DNA of 64,000 nucleotides from Thiomonas delicata (GTDB lineage: Bacteria > Pseudomonadota > Gammaproteobacteria > Burkholderiales > Burkholderiaceae_C): NCBI RefSeq assembly GCF_900088825.1, contig NZ_LT592171.1, forward strand, positions 792,425 through 856,424, read 5' to 3'. The position numbers and the translations under genes are program-made. Below, in pieces: positions 7,241 through 17,174 of this stretch (positions within the stretch are counted from its first letter, which is position 1; the number at the start of each line of letters is the position of its first letter). The notes beneath the pieces were generated by a model. The model saw only the letters and a program-made list of their open reading frames with translations. It did no database searches and was not told the origin of the DNA.

Positions 7241-9409
7241 TCACACAAACCCCATGGTTCCAGCTCCCACCCCACCCGGTTTGAAGCCGCATTCCGTTCG
7301 CAGCGCGATGACGAAGTCCTGCGCGCTGCGCAGGGGCTGTAAGCGATGCCGCCGCGCCACCGTGGCGAAGTCCCCCGGCGTCAGCGACGCCAGCGCCCGA
7401 AGGTCTTGCCGCAGCCCTTCTTCCGGCACGCCAAGTCCCAGGACCGCGCAATGACTGCCCAGCAAAGCCCAGGCCTGCTCCGGCCGCAAGGCCCGGAACT
7501 GCAGCTTCAGATCAAAGCGCCGCAGCGCCGCCGGGTCCAGCCCCTCCAGACGATTCGTCGTGGCGATGAACACGCCGGGGAAGGCCTCCATCTGCGTCAA
7601 CAACTCGTTCACCAGCGTCACCTCCCAGGCCTGCGCCGCGCCGCGCCGATCCTGCAGCAGGCCATCGATCTCATCGATCAGCAGCACCGCCCCGTCCTCC
7701 TGCGCGTCATGGAAGGCCCGCGCCACCAGCCGTTCACTCGCCCCCAGCCACTTGGCGAGCAGGTCCGACGCCCGCCAGAGCTGCAGCGGTCGCCCCAGTT
7801 GCTCCGCCAGCCAGCGCGCGTACGCTGACTTGCCCGTGCCGGGCAGGCCGTAGAGACACAGCCTGACGCCCCCGGTGTGGGAGGCGTGGGCGATGCCCTG
7901 GGCAATGGCCTGTAAATCCACGTCGGCATGGACCAGCCGCGGATCGTAGGTGCAAGGCAAACGCTGGGGATCGCAGGCCATGACGGCAGTGTGGCCCTGG
8001 GCCCGCAGGGTGTGATTGACCAGGGCGAGCAAAGCCGCATCGCGTTGCGCGGGATCCAGCCCTGCGCCGACCTGCCGCACCACATCCGCCGCCCGGGTCA
8101 GCACGGCTGGCGCCAGCACCGCGCTGGCCGCCAGGGCCGCCAGGGTCTCGGCCCCCACCAGCGCCCCCACAGTGGCCCGGGCGATGGAGTCGCGCACCTG
8201 TCGTGGCGGCACCGGAAGCTCCAGCACCAGATCGAAACGCCGGATCAGCGCGGCGTCCATCTCCCCCACGGCGTTCGTCACCCAGAAGGTGGGCACCGGG
8301 TTGGTCTCCAGCGCCCGGTGCAGCCAGCCCTTGCGGTGCTTGCCCGGGTTGGGACTGTGCAGAGCGAACAGGCCCGTGACGTCGCCCTCGGTCTGGCTGG
8401 TGAACACATCCTCGATCTCGTCGAACAGGATCAGCGCCCGACGCCGCGCCAGGAAGCGCTGCGCCGCCCGCCAGGCCCGCAGCCGCTGCTCCCCGCCGAT
8501 CGGATCGCCGTCCTCGTCCGCCGCGCTCACCTCCAGCAACTCACAATCCAGGACCGCGGCCAGCGTGCGGCACAGTTCGGTCTTGCCCGTGCCCGGCGGG
8601 CCGTAGAGCAGGACATTGGTGCCACGCTTGCTGCCTCCCGCCGAGTGGTGACCCAGGGCCGACGCCAGATAGGTGCGCAGCAGCGTCCGGCTCAGCCCCA
8701 GATGCGGGTAATCGTCCAGGGTGAGGCGCGCCGGAGCACTGGAGGCGACTGCCCCACGCAGCAGCGCCAGCGGCTCGGTGTCCGGCGCCAGCATGGCCTC
8801 GGCAAAGGAGGCCGAGAACAGTTCCAGCCGGGTGGACAACGTGCCCTGGCCCGCCCGCCTCAGACTCAGCAGTCCACTGTGGGCCAGCACCCCCGCCGGC
8901 GCCAGCGCCCGCTTCACCGCGACCTCGGGCAGGTCCAGCAACGTCGCCAGCACCCCGATGGCCTTCGCCGGGGTCAACGGTCCCAGGGTGTCGGCGGCGT
9001 CCTCGAACAGCCGCAGCGTCTGCAACAGACAGGCACAGCCCAGCAGCCGGCAGTCCACGGCCGAGAGCTGCACCAGGGCCGCCAGGCGTGCCAGGTTCTC
9101 CTCCAGCGCGACCGGCAGCGCGAACGCGTCGGCCTGTGCCTCCAGCGCCTGCCAGTCGGATTCGAGCACGCGGCGGATCGCGACCAGGCCGGCGGCGTCC
9201 GTGCCGCCCTCCCGCAGATCGTGGGGCACGCCCAGCGTGGCGAGCAGACCGGACGCGCCCTGGCCGTCATGCACGAGCTGGCGGAGCCCGCCCAGCGGCA
9301 GCAGGATGCGCAGCAGCCACAGGCGCACCAGGGGGACTGGCGGCTCGGGCACAGGCGAGCGCGTGGGGGTGTCGTTCAGGGCGTCGAGCAGGCGTTGATG
9401 GCGTGGCAT
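7241..9409 (-). CDS. Tandem AAA+ ATPase (two modules)
   Basis: A 722-residue protein with a helical N-terminal region (about 1-240) and two complete AAA+ modules. Module one has Walker A GPPGTGKTE at about 270-278, Walker B LILFDEIEDV at 327-336 and a second-region RRFD at 390-393. Module two has GLPGTGKSA at 521-529, VLLIDEIDGL at 575-584, the sensor IATTNR and RRFD at 630-633. This is the CDC48/SpoVK-like class, in which both modules usually form hexameric rings that remodel proteins. No protease or nuclease domain is attached. It is followed 51 bp upstream by a membrane protein in the same direction, a probable partner. Substrate and process are unknown. Confidence 0.85.
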   Translation of the reverse strand: MPRHQRLLDALNDTPTRSPVPEPPVPLVRLWLLRILLPLGGLRQLVHDGQGASGLLATLGVPHDLREGGTDAAGLVAIRRVLESDWQALEAQADAFALPVALEENLARLAALVQLSAVDCRLLGCACLLQTLRLFEDAADTLGPLTPAKAIGVLATLLDLPEVAVKRALAPAGVLAHSGLLSLRRAGQGTLSTRLELFSASFAEAMLAPDTEPLALLRGAVASSAPARLTLDDYPHLGLSRTLLRTYLASALGHHSAGGSKRGTNVLLYGPPGTGKTELCRTLAAVLDCELLEVSAADEDGDPIGGEQRLRAWRAAQRFLARRRALILFDEIEDVFTSQTEGDVTGLFALHSPNPGKHRKGWLHRALETNPVPTFWVTNAVGEMDAALIRRFDLVLELPVPPRQVRDSIARATVGALVGAETLAALAASAVLAPAVLTRAADVVRQVGAGLDPAQRDAALLALVNHTLRAQGHTAVMACDPQRLPCTYDPRLVHADVDLQAIAQGIAHASHTGGVRLCLYGLPGTGKSAYARWLAEQLGRPLQLWRASDLLAKWLGASERLVARAFHDAQEDGAVLLIDEIDGLLQDRRGAAQAWEVTLVNELLTQMEAFPGVFIATTNRLEGLDPAALRRFDLKLQFRALRPEQAWALLGSHCAVLGLGVPEEGLRQDLRALASLTPGDFATVARRHRLQPLRSAQDFVIALRTECGFKPGGVGAGTMGFV

Positions 9410-9460
9410 GGTTCAGCGTGGCATTGGAGGGGGATGGATGTGATGGATGAGCGCCTCGAG

Positions 9461-10237
9461 TCAGCGCGCGGCGTCCGGGGGCGCTTGAACGGCCGCGGCG
9501 GCTTCGGCTTCGGCTGTTTCGGTCGCATCCAGGCTCAGGCCCAAGGCCAGGCCCACATGGTGGTCGTAGCGGGTGGGCAGCCACATCGCCAGCCCCAGCG
9601 CCGTGCCCAGCAGCCAGGGCAGGGCGCGACAGCCGTGCGCAGGCTGGTGGGCCAGGACCCAGCCCACGCCCCGAGCCAGTCCCCAGGCCAGACCCGCCAG
9701 CAGCGCCACCGTCGTCCAGGCCCAGCGCCGGGCGCACCGCCAGTGCCGCAGGACCTCGCCCCCCAGGGCTTCGGGCCGCAGCCGCTTCAGGGTGGAGGCC
9801 AGGGGCAGGGCCTGCAGATCATGGCCGCTGGCACGGAACACCGACTTGCGCCAGGCCTCGTCACGGCCGAGGTGCAGGATGCCGCGGCCATACAGCCCGA
9901 CCAGGGCGAACGCCAGCAGCAGGAATGCCCGGCTCATCCCGGGTGCATGGGAGAGCAGGGTCGCACTGCCCAGGGCCGCAGCCAGGATCAGCCAGGGGGC
10001 GAACAAGGTGGTGACGCCCAGGGCGGCGGCAAGACGCAGGCCCGCCATGCGGCGTGCGCCTTGCGGAGATTGGCCACGGTGTGCAAAGCGGCGTTGCAGC
10101 CCCAGGCGGACGCGATGACCAGCCGGCGAGTCGGTCCAGAACAGCACGAGCAGGATGTCGCGCAGGGCGGTCAGGCGGCGGCACAGCCGCGATGGGGGTG
10201 ACGAGGATGCGGGTTGCGCTGAGGGTTGGATGGGCAT
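9461..10237 (-). CDS. Multi-pass membrane protein paired with the tandem AAA+ ATPase
   Basis: A 258-residue protein starting at ATG 10237 with GGAG seven bases before it. Hydrophobic segments lie at about residues 68-90 (AGLRLAAALGVTTLFAPWLI), 100-117 (FLLLAFALVGLYG), 172-195 and 205-225. The N-terminus is basic and the C-terminus alanine-rich. No known domain is recognised. The gene lies immediately before the tandem AAA+ gene on the same strand, so the two are probably co-transcribed and act together at the membrane; this is inferred from position only. Confidence 0.6.
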   Translation of the reverse strand: MPIQPSAQPASSSPPSRLCRRLTALRDILLVLFWTDSPAGHRVRLGLQRRFAHRGQSPQGARRMAGLRLAAALGVTTLFAPWLILAAALGSATLLSHAPGMSRAFLLLAFALVGLYGRGILHLGRDEAWRKSVFRASGHDLQALPLASTLKRLRPEALGGEVLRHWRCARRWAWTTVALLAGLAWGLARGVGWVLAHQPAHGCRALPWLLGTALGLAMWLPTRYDHHVGLALGLSLDATETAEAEAAAAVQAPPDAAR

Positions 10238-10485
10238 CGTGGACGCTCCGGGACGAGGATGCAGACCATCTCATCACAGGAAGGCGCGGATGCAAGTCGA
10301 CGCCAGCCGACGTCAGCGGGGGCGGGACACAGAGTCGGGAGTCAGCCGATGCGTCGGCGACCTGGGCAGGTCATGCGGCTCGCCACCCTCGGAAGGCTTG
10401 GGATCTGCCCGGGCTGGGCTCAGCGCGTAGGCTATATATTCGACCGTAGCGATGGACGCGAAGCTGCTGCTCTACGAGTCGGGGT

Positions 10486-11361
10486 TCAAAGAGCGGCTCG
10501 GTTCAACGCAGGTGCCAGGGCGGATCGCAACCGATCCACGATGACAGGCAGGGGCTCGGGGGTAAGCGCGTTCTTCTTGAAGAACGCCAGCCACAGCGAC
10601 GCCCGCGAGGAATCGAGTGCGAATTCCTCCGACAGCCCAATCGGCAGCGCATCGGGCACAGCCATGCCGCGCCGATCAAAGGTGGCCTTGATCGCTTTGG
10701 CCAGCAAATCGATGTCCAGGGTTTCTCGTTCCAGCAGAACCGACAGATCGAAGTAGTCCTTCAGGCGGCTGTTGGTCATGCCCAACAGGGCGATAGCGTG
10801 GAGTTTTTCTGCAATGACCGTGTACGTCGGGTAGGCCCGCAGCCGGGGAGCGGGCAGATCGTCCAACAGCACTGGATAGACCGAATCCACCGGAGCGGGC
10901 GTGACGACATCGCCGAAGCCGACATCGATCTGCGTCTTGCAGCGCGCCTTGGCCAGCTCGCCAGCGATGATCACCCGGACGCCGCCGTAGCCTGCCTCCT
11001 TACGGATTTCCTCGACCGTGACCGAGGTTGGGTCAAATACGATGCCGTCGTCAGCAGCCACGGCGGCGATGTCGCGGAAAGTCTCAGCGACCGAAGCCAG
11101 ATCGCTCGCGCCGAAACCAAGCAGATCGGCGTCGCGCGTGGCCCGGTGCGGCATGTCGTACCAGAGTGTGAAGAGCAGCGCGCCTTTGAGCAGAAAGCGA
11201 TCGGCGTGCCGCGATTGAGTCAGGCGGTAGAGGATGCGTTCCAGCGCGAAGCGCACCAGCACCTGATTGAAATCGACGCCCTGCGCTTTGGCGACGTTGA
11301 GCAGGCGCGCACGGACGGACGCGGCGACACTCGCCTGATTCGTTGGACGCGCCGGGCTCAT
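10486..11361 (-). CDS. abiEii: AbiEii toxin, nucleotidyltransferase
   Basis: A 291-residue protein of the AbiEii/AbiGii family. The nucleotidyltransferase signature is visible: FLLKGALLFTLW at about residues 56-67 and the catalytic T-R-D-A-D at 75-79. The family motif R-L-K-D-Y-F-D-L follows in the second half. AbiE toxins transfer nucleotides, to tRNA acceptor ends in studied members, halt growth and can abort phage infection. Its start overlaps the stop of the antitoxin gene by four bases (ATGA), giving coupled translation in the usual antitoxin-first order. All catalytic residues appear present. Confidence 0.9.
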   Translation of the reverse strand: MSPARPTNQASVAASVRARLLNVAKAQGVDFNQVLVRFALERILYRLTQSRHADRFLLKGALLFTLWYDMPHRATRDADLLGFGASDLASVAETFRDIAAVAADDGIVFDPTSVTVEEIRKEAGYGGVRVIIAGELAKARCKTQIDVGFGDVVTPAPVDSVYPVLLDDLPAPRLRAYPTYTVIAEKLHAIALLGMTNSRLKDYFDLSVLLERETLDIDLLAKAIKATFDRRGMAVPDALPIGLSEEFALDSSRASLWLAFFKKNALTPEPLPVIVDRLRSALAPALNRAAL

Positions 11362-11963
11362 GCGACGCTCTCCAGATAGGGCCGCATCACGTTGGCTACG
11401 CGGCAGATCTTGGCATAGCGCCAGATGTCATCGACCGATGCCTTGTTGCGGGCCCGCGCGTCCTTCAGGGCCTCCAGCGCCACATCCAGGCCGATCTTGT
11501 TGCGGTGCTTGAAGCAGTCCGCCACGGTCTTTGCAATACCGTACACCCGGAGCTTGACGCCATCGCGTTCAATTTCCTCGACGCCTGCCGTGTAAGCGTC
11601 GCCCGTGAACTGCACCATCTTGATCGGCGGATGGTCGAACCGTGGGGCATGGCTGCCGCGCGGCATGGCGATCCAGACCTGGCGCGGCAGTTGGGTGGTC
11701 AGTTCGTGGAACTGCAGCGCGGTGAGCAGGCAGAACACGGCTTGCGGCACCTTGGTGGCGACGGTCACGAGACTCTCAAATTCCGACCCGTTGGAGTCCG
11801 TCAGACGGTACAGGCCACGCCCAATCTTTTCCAGCAGGCCAGCGGCGGTCAGGCGCGTCAGGACGACCCGGGGCGCATCGATGGCGTCCAGATCGCTGGC
11901 GCGCAGCATCCCCTTCTGGCTGGCCAGAACGAGGACGCGCTGAGTGTGTGTGTCGGGGAGCAT
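11358..11963 (-). CDS. abiEi: AbiEi antitoxin and autorepressor
   Basis: A 201-residue AbiEi-type protein. The N-terminal winged helix (about residues 5-55, LVLASQKGMLRASDLDAI...VVLTRLTAAGLLEKIGRGLYRL) binds DNA. The central part has the family stretch CLLTALQFHELTTQLPRQVWIAMPRG, and the C-terminal part holds the antitoxin function in studied homologues. Translation starts at ATG 11963. A perfect inverted repeat lies 22 bp upstream and is the probable autoregulatory site. The toxin gene overlaps its stop. Confidence 0.9.
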   Translation of the reverse strand: MLPDTHTQRVLVLASQKGMLRASDLDAIDAPRVVLTRLTAAGLLEKIGRGLYRLTDSNGSEFESLVTVATKVPQAVFCLLTALQFHELTTQLPRQVWIAMPRGSHAPRFDHPPIKMVQFTGDAYTAGVEEIERDGVKLRVYGIAKTVADCFKHRNKIGLDVALEALKDARARNKASVDDIWRYAKICRVANVMRPYLESVA

Positions 11964-11984
11964 GGCTGGAGTATGTTCCGTTTA

Positions 11985-12010
11985 TTCGTCGAATGCAATC
12001 GTTCGACGAA
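11985..12010. promoter_or_regulatory. Perfect inverted repeat, probable AbiEi operator
   Basis: Nine-base arms TTCGTCGAA (11985-11993) and TTCGACGAA (12002-12010) are separated by eight bases. Each arm is itself nearly palindromic around TCGA. It lies directly upstream of abiEi. AbiEi proteins are known to bind inverted repeats in their own promoter, so this is the expected operator position. Confidence 0.75.
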
Positions 12011-12060
12011 AAATAGGAGCATGCCCGCGATGACGGGCTGGCTCGTCGGCGCAGGCACTT

Positions 12061-13065
12061 TCAGTCCGCCTTGAGCCGATCCGCCATCGTCTCGGCGCTT
12101 TCGTTGTAATAGATTTGCAGCATGCGAAGATCCTTGTGCCCGATCATCCTCGCCAGATCGAGAATGGGGAGTTTCTTGGCTAGCCGGGTGACAGCGGTAT
12201 GCCGCAGATCGTGGAAATGCAGATCCTCGATCATGGCGAGCTTCTTCGCTTTGCGCCACAGCGAATCAATCTGCGATGTATTCAGATCAAAAACTCTGGC
12301 CGTGAGGTCGACCGGATCCGGTTTGAGCCCAGACAACACGGTTTGCGCTACGGGTGAGAGCGGAACACGGCGTGTTGCTGCGGCAGTCTTGCCTGAACGG
12401 ACCGTCACGACGGTCGGAGCGACGTCGGCCCAGGTCAACTTGGCAATTTCGCCGACACGCATGCCCGTCTCGACAGCGAACACCGCAGCGGCTCCAATGC
12501 GCTCCGAAATCGTGGATGGGCGCTGTCCGGGCTGATAGCTGAGCGCAAAGAGGATGCGATCCAGTTCCGCCTCGGTTGCCAAGCGATCTCTTGGCGGGGT
12601 TGGGGGAGGGCGCCGCACCCCAGTAAACGGGTTTTCGGCCAGCCAATGCCACTCCTTGACGGCCAGACTGCAGGCGTGCGACAGCAGGTTCCACTCGCGC
12701 TGCACCGATGCTGGGCTGACTTGCTTCAATCGCCGGTCTCTCCATGCGGCGACAGCCGGTTGCGCCAGGCGCACCAGCGGAACCTCGGCAATCGCATCTC
12801 GCAATGTCAGATTGATGCGCGTGACCTCCCAGCGCTTGCCGCGCTTGTATTCGCTGACATCATCTCGATAGCGTTCGAGCAGTTTGGCAAACGTCGCCCC
12901 AGCGGGGGCGGCTGAGCCACCGGTAACACCAGCGCCGATTTCCCGCTCAACTTGTTCGACCCATACATAAGCCGCAGCCTTCGTATCGAAGGTTGCCGAC
13001 CGGCTCGCGCCATTGCGCCTGACTTGCGCCCGAAAAGTCTTGCCGCGTTTGACGACCGTTCCCAT
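12061..13065 (-). CDS. Tyrosine site-specific integrase
   Basis: A 334-residue tyrosine recombinase. I choose ATG 13065 (MGTVVKRGKTFRAQV), preceded by a purine-rich GGAAGGGGAACGGGA; an upstream in-frame start at 13182 would add an unlikely leader. An N-terminal arm-binding part leads to a SAM-like core (about 58-150) and the catalytic domain. Catalytic residues are visible: R203 in TGMRVGEIAKL, H285 and R288 in FHDLRHT, H310 in MIGHKD and Y319 or Y320 in LQIYYNES. The gene begins 172 bp from the 3' end of a tRNA-Thr, the standard layout of an island integrase at its attachment site. Confidence 0.93.
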   Translation of the reverse strand: MGTVVKRGKTFRAQVRRNGASRSATFDTKAAAYVWVEQVEREIGAGVTGGSAAPAGATFAKLLERYRDDVSEYKRGKRWEVTRINLTLRDAIAEVPLVRLAQPAVAAWRDRRLKQVSPASVQREWNLLSHACSLAVKEWHWLAENPFTGVRRPPPTPPRDRLATEAELDRILFALSYQPGQRPSTISERIGAAAVFAVETGMRVGEIAKLTWADVAPTVVTVRSGKTAAATRRVPLSPVAQTVLSGLKPDPVDLTARVFDLNTSQIDSLWRKAKKLAMIEDLHFHDLRHTAVTRLAKKLPILDLARMIGHKDLRMLQIYYNESAETMADRLKAD

Positions 13066-13237
13066 TCCCGTTCCCCTTCCGCTTGGTGCAGCACCTGGTG
13101 CAAATTTGGTGCAAATGGTATGGGAAACGGCGACAAACGGTGGCGCTTGATGCCGATTTTCGGCAAGAAAAAAGCCACGCAACTCATTGAATTACGGGGC
13201 TTTATGGGGTTAAGCGGTGTTTAATGAAACATGTTCG

Positions 13238-13313
13238 TGGTGCCGGTGAAAGGAATCGAACCCTCGACCTTCTCATTACGAATGAGCTGCTCTACCAACT
13301 GAGCTACACCGGC
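13238..13313 (-). tRNA. tRNA-Thr (anticodon CGT)
   Basis: On the minus strand the cloverleaf is complete. The acceptor GCCGGTG pairs with CACCGGC, the D arm is GCTCAGTTGGTAGAGC, and the anticodon loop TTCGTAA gives CGT. The T arm contains GGTTCGATTCC, the discriminator is A, and CCA is encoded (13238-13240). The anticodon stem shows the G27-A43 mismatch also found in other bacterial tRNA-Thr(CGT). Its 3' end faces the integrase gene, so the 3' half is the likely island attachment site. Confidence 0.95.
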
Positions 13314-13417
13314 GGCGAAGCCCGAAATCTTAACCGATTCGAGCACTTGGCTCACGCACTGCGCGCAGGCCGGTCAGACGGCCGCTTGCGGGCGTGGACG
13401 GTCCAGGCGGGGAAGGC

Positions 13418-14431
13418 CTATTGCGCCTCGGCGTGATAGCGCTGCAGCAGGGCGACTTCTTCGCGGCTGCCGAGCATCACGGCGGCGCGCTGATGCAGGT
13501 TCTGGGGCTGGATGTCGAGAATGCGTTCGGTGCCCGCCGTGGCCATGCCCCCGGCTTGCTCCACCAGCATGGCCATCGGGTTGGCCTCGTACAGCAGTCG
13601 CAGCTTGCCGGCGCGATCCGGCTCGCGCCGGTCCCAGGGGTAGAGGAAAACGCCGCCGCGCATCAGGATGCGGTGCACGTCGGCCACCATGCTGCCGACC
13701 CAGCGCATATTGAAATCCTTGCCGCGCGGGCCGTTCCTGCCTTGCAGGCATTCGTCGACGTAGCGTTGCACCGGCGGCGCCCAGTGGCGCATGTTCGACA
13801 TGTTGATGGAGAACTCGCGCGTGGATTCGGGGATGCGCAAGCCTTCCTGCGTGAGCACGAAACTTCCCTGCTCGCTGTCGAGCGTGAACACGGCCACGCC
13901 GTGGCCGAGCGTGAGCACCAGCGTGGTCTGCGGCCCGTAGGTGCAATAACCGGCGGCGACCTGGTCGCGCCCGGCTTGCAGGAAATGCTCGGCGCCGACG
14001 TCGCGCACGCCGTCCGCGAGGTGCAGCACGGAGAAGATGGTGCCGATGGTGACGTTGACCTCGATATTGCTCGAGCCGTCCAGCGGGTCGAACAGCAGCA
14101 GGTATTCGCCACGCGGGTAGCGGTGCGGCACGGGGTAGATCTGCTCCAGTTCCTCCGACGCCATGGCGGCCAGATGTCCGCCCCATTCATTGGCTTCCAG
14201 CAGCACGTCGTTGGCGATCACATCCAGCTGCTTCTGCACCTCCCCCTGCACGTTCTCGCTGCCGGCGCTGCCGAGGATGCCGGAGCTGGCGCCCTTGCTC
14301 ACCGCGCGGCTGATGCGCTTGCAGGCGCGCGCCACCTGTTCGATGAGCAGACGCAAGGAGCCAGGAATGTGACCGTGGCGGCGCTCCTGCTCGATGAGGT
14401 AGCGCGAGAGGCTGATGGGATTGTCGGACAT
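13418..14431 (-). CDS. fbp: Fructose-1,6-bisphosphatase, class I
   Basis: A 337-residue enzyme that hydrolyses fructose-1,6-bisphosphate to fructose-6-phosphate in gluconeogenesis or the Calvin cycle, in the cytoplasm. The metal-binding signature [16 protein letters not shown] is at about residues 110-125, with the upstream ASEELEQ. The sugar-phosphate part has [20 protein letters not shown] and GGVFLYP. Length and start ([17 protein letters not shown]) match the family. It follows pepN by 41 bp on the same strand. Confidence 0.95.
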   Translation of the reverse strand: MSDNPISLSRYLIEQERRHGHIPGSLRLLIEQVARACKRISRAVSKGASSGILGSAGSENVQGEVQKQLDVIANDVLLEANEWGGHLAAMASEELEQIYPVPHRYPRGEYLLLFDPLDGSSNIEVNVTIGTIFSVLHLADGVRDVGAEHFLQAGRDQVAAGYCTYGPQTTLVLTLGHGVAVFTLDSEQGSFVLTQEGLRIPESTREFSINMSNMRHWAPPVQRYVDECLQGRNGPRGKDFNMRWVGSMVADVHRILMRGGVFLYPWDRREPDRAGKLRLLYEANPMAMLVEQAGGMATAGTERILDIQPQNLHQRAAVMLGSREEVALLQRYHAEAQ

Positions 14432-14472
14432 GGTGGCGTCGGGGCGTGGGGTTGGCGCGGCTCGCCTGGGTT

Positions 14473-17133
14473 TCAGGCCAGGGCCTTGCCGAGGATTTCG
14501 CGCGTGTCGGCCGAAAGGCCGGGGTGGGCGGCGAGTTCGCGCATCACCGGCTCGGCGCTCTGGGCATAGGGCGGGGCCAGCTTGCGCCAGCGGTCCATGG
14601 CGCGTGCGAGGCGGGCGGCGACTTGCGGGTTGATCGCGTCCAGCGCCCGAACCTGCTCGGCCCAGAACGCATAGCCGGCGCCGTCGGCGCGGTGGAAGGC
14701 GCCCGGGTTGCCCTGGCAGAAGGTCGAGATCACGCTGCGCGCACGGTTGGGGTTGCGCAGGCTGAAGTCCGCGTGGCGCATCAGGGCGCGGATGGCCTCG
14801 ATTTCCGCGCCCGGCGCGCCGGCCTGCAGCGCGAACCACTTGTCCATCACCAGCGGCTCGTGGGCGAACTGCGCGGCGAAGCGCTGCAGCGCCGCTTCGG
14901 CAAGCTGCGCGCGGCTGCCGACCAGCGCGGCCAGGGCGTCGAAGCGGTCGGTCATGTTGTCGGCATCCTTGACGCGCTGGTAGGCGCGACCTTGCCACTG
15001 CGCGTCGCCCAGCAGGCACAGATGCGTGAGCGCCAGATTGCGCAGGCCGCGGCGGCCCGCGTCGGCGAAGTCAGGGGAGTAGCCGCGGTTGGGCGCCAGC
15101 GTATGCCAGAGTTGTTCCCAGTCGGCCTGCAGTTGCTGCGCCAGGGCCAGGCGCATGGCCTGGTGGGTCTGGTGGATGCGGGGAGGGTCGATCTCGCCGA
15201 GCTGTTCGGCGATATAACCTTCGCTGGGCAGGGTGAGGACCAGCTCCTTGAACGCCGGGTCCAGCGCGGGGTCGCGCAGCACGGCGCGCAGGGCGTCCAG
15301 ATAGGCGGCATCGACCTTGAGATCGCCTTCGCACACCGCCGGAAGCAGGCGGGACAGGGCCAGGCGCTGGGCCGCCTCCCAGCGGTTGAAGGGGTCGGTG
15401 TCGTGCGCCAGCAAGATCAGCCGGTCGGCGTCGCCCAGGCCATCGTCGAGGATGACCGGGGCCGAGAAGCCGCGCAGCAGCGAGGGGATGGGGTCGGCGT
15501 CGACCTCGTGCAGGACGAAGCTCTGCTCGGGCTGGGTGAGCACCAGCAGGGCCTCGGGGCCGCGCCCGGTACGGTCTCCGGCGCGAAAGGCCAGCGCCGC
15601 GCCGTCGCGGCCGACCAGACCCATGCGCACCGGCACGACCTGGGCTTGTTTCTCCCCTTGGCCCGGCGTGGGCTGGCAGGCCTGGGTCAGCGTGAGGGTG
15701 TAGGTGCGCGAGGCGGCGTCGAAACGGCCCTGGGCACGCAGGCGCGGCGTGCCGGCCTGCGCGTACCACAGGCCGAACTGCTGGCGGTGCGTGTCCAGCG
15801 CCGAGCCGGGGTTGGCGTCGGCCATCGCGGCGAGGAAGTCGTCGCAAGTCACGGCCTGGCCGTCGTGGCGGCTGAAATACAGTTGCATGCCTTTGGCGAA
15901 GCCGGCGCGTCCGACCAGGGTTTGCATCATGCGCACGACCTCGGCGCCCTTTTCGTAGACGGTCGGGGTGTAGAAATTGTCGATGGCCACGTAGCTGTCG
16001 GGCCGCACCGGGTGGGCCATGGGGCCGGCATCCTCTGGAAACTGCACCGCGCGCAGGGTGCGCACGTCCTCGATGCGCTTGACCGCGCGCGCCGATTCGC
16101 CACCGCTCTGCGCGGCCAGGTCCTGGCTGAATTCCTGGTCGCGGAAGACGGTGAGGCCTTCCTTGAGACTGAGCTGGAACCAGTCGCGGCAGGTGATGCG
16201 GTTGCCGGTCCAGTTGTGGAAGTACTCGTGCCCGACGACCGATTCGATGTGCTGGTAGTCGGCGTCGGTGGCGGTGGCCGGGTTGGCCAGCACGTACTTG
16301 GTGTTGAAGATGTTGAGGCCCTTGTTCTCCATCGCCCCCATGTTGAAGTCGCTCACGGCGACGATCATGAAACGGTCGAGGTCCAGGCTCAGGCCGAAGC
16401 GCTGCTCGTCCCAGGCCACCGAGGCCATGAGCGACTGCATGGCGTGGTCGGTCTTGTCCAGGTCGCCCTCGCGCACGTAGACCTGCAGCAGGTGCTCGCG
16501 CCCGGCGCGGCTGCGAATGCGCTGTTCGCGGCACACCAGGCGCGCGGCCACCAGGGCGAACAGGTAGCTGGGCTTGGGGAAGGGATCTTCCCACACGGCC
16601 TCCAGGCGGCCATCGTCGAGGGGACGCTGGCTGCGCAGGTTGCCGTTGCTCAGCAGCACCGGGTAGATCGACTTGTCGGCGCGCAGCACCACGGTGAAGC
16701 GGCTCATCACGTCGGGACGGTCCGGCCAGTAGGTGATGCGGCGGAAACCCTCGGCCTCGCATTGGGTGAAAAAGGCGTCACCGGACATGTACAGGCCCGA
16801 CAGCCGGGTGTTGCCGCGCGGCGAGCAGGCGGTGACGATCTCCAGCGCGAACGTCTCGGGCAGCTTGTCCAGGCGTATGCCGCCGTCGGTCTGGGCATAG
16901 ACGTAGGGTTTGCCGTCGAGCAGCAGCGATTGCAGCGTGATGTCCTCGCCGTCGAGCAGCAGCGGCGCGGTCGGCGCCGCACCAGGCATGCGCCGCACCT
17001 GCATGCGGCTTTTCACGCGCGTGCGTTCGGGATCGAGGTCGAATTCCAGGGTGACTTGGTCGATCGCGTAGGCGGGCGCTTCGTATTGCAGGCGGGAGAT
17101 CACGGGGGCTTGGTCGGTGCGCATGGCATTCAC
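14473..17133 (-). CDS. pepN: Aminopeptidase N (M1 zinc peptidase)
   Basis: An 886-residue cytosolic aminopeptidase that removes N-terminal residues from peptides. The exopeptidase motif [12 protein letters not shown] lies at about residues 265-276. The zinc site is HEYFHNW, with the second glutamate ligand in [15 protein letters not shown] shortly after. Length is close to the E. coli enzyme (870). The C-terminal alpha-helical DUF3458 region is present. It begins 41 bp after prfB on the same strand and probably shares its transcript. Confidence 0.95.
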   Translation of the reverse strand: MNAMRTDQAPVISRLQYEAPAYAIDQVTLEFDLDPERTRVKSRMQVRRMPGAAPTAPLLLDGEDITLQSLLLDGKPYVYAQTDGGIRLDKLPETFALEIVTACSPRGNTRLSGLYMSGDAFFTQCEAEGFRRITYWPDRPDVMSRFTVVLRADKSIYPVLLSNGNLRSQRPLDDGRLEAVWEDPFPKPSYLFALVAARLVCREQRIRSRAGREHLLQVYVREGDLDKTDHAMQSLMASVAWDEQRFGLSLDLDRFMIVAVSDFNMGAMENKGLNIFNTKYVLANPATATDADYQHIESVVGHEYFHNWTGNRITCRDWFQLSLKEGLTVFRDQEFSQDLAAQSGGESARAVKRIEDVRTLRAVQFPEDAGPMAHPVRPDSYVAIDNFYTPTVYEKGAEVVRMMQTLVGRAGFAKGMQLYFSRHDGQAVTCDDFLAAMADANPGSALDTHRQQFGLWYAQAGTPRLRAQGRFDAASRTYTLTLTQACQPTPGQGEKQAQVVPVRMGLVGRDGAALAFRAGDRTGRGPEALLVLTQPEQSFVLHEVDADPIPSLLRGFSAPVILDDGLGDADRLILLAHDTDPFNRWEAAQRLALSRLLPAVCEGDLKVDAAYLDALRAVLRDPALDPAFKELVLTLPSEGYIAEQLGEIDPPRIHQTHQAMRLALAQQLQADWEQLWHTLAPNRGYSPDFADAGRRGLRNLALTHLCLLGDAQWQGRAYQRVKDADNMTDRFDALAALVGSRAQLAEAALQRFAAQFAHEPLVMDKWFALQAGAPGAEIEAIRALMRHADFSLRNPNRARSVISTFCQGNPGAFHRADGAGYAFWAEQVRALDAINPQVAARLARAMDRWRKLAPPYAQSAEPVMRELAAHPGLSADTREILGKALA

Positions 17134-17174
17134 TCGGTTGATGCGTCTTGGCGTATCAGATGAACCTGGAAGGC

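Noticed and set aside
10438-10500. Possible left attachment site resembling part of a tRNA T-arm
   Set aside because: Only a few bases (GGGGTTCAAA) match; no extended identity to the tRNA-Thr 3' end.
14446-17163. Very long open frame on the plus strand across pepN (and similar ones at 25145-28456, 7928-10201, 40561-43299)
   Set aside because: These lie antisense to well-identified genes, have no recognisable domains and are rich in G, A, R, Q and H, as expected for the complement of high-GC coding DNA.
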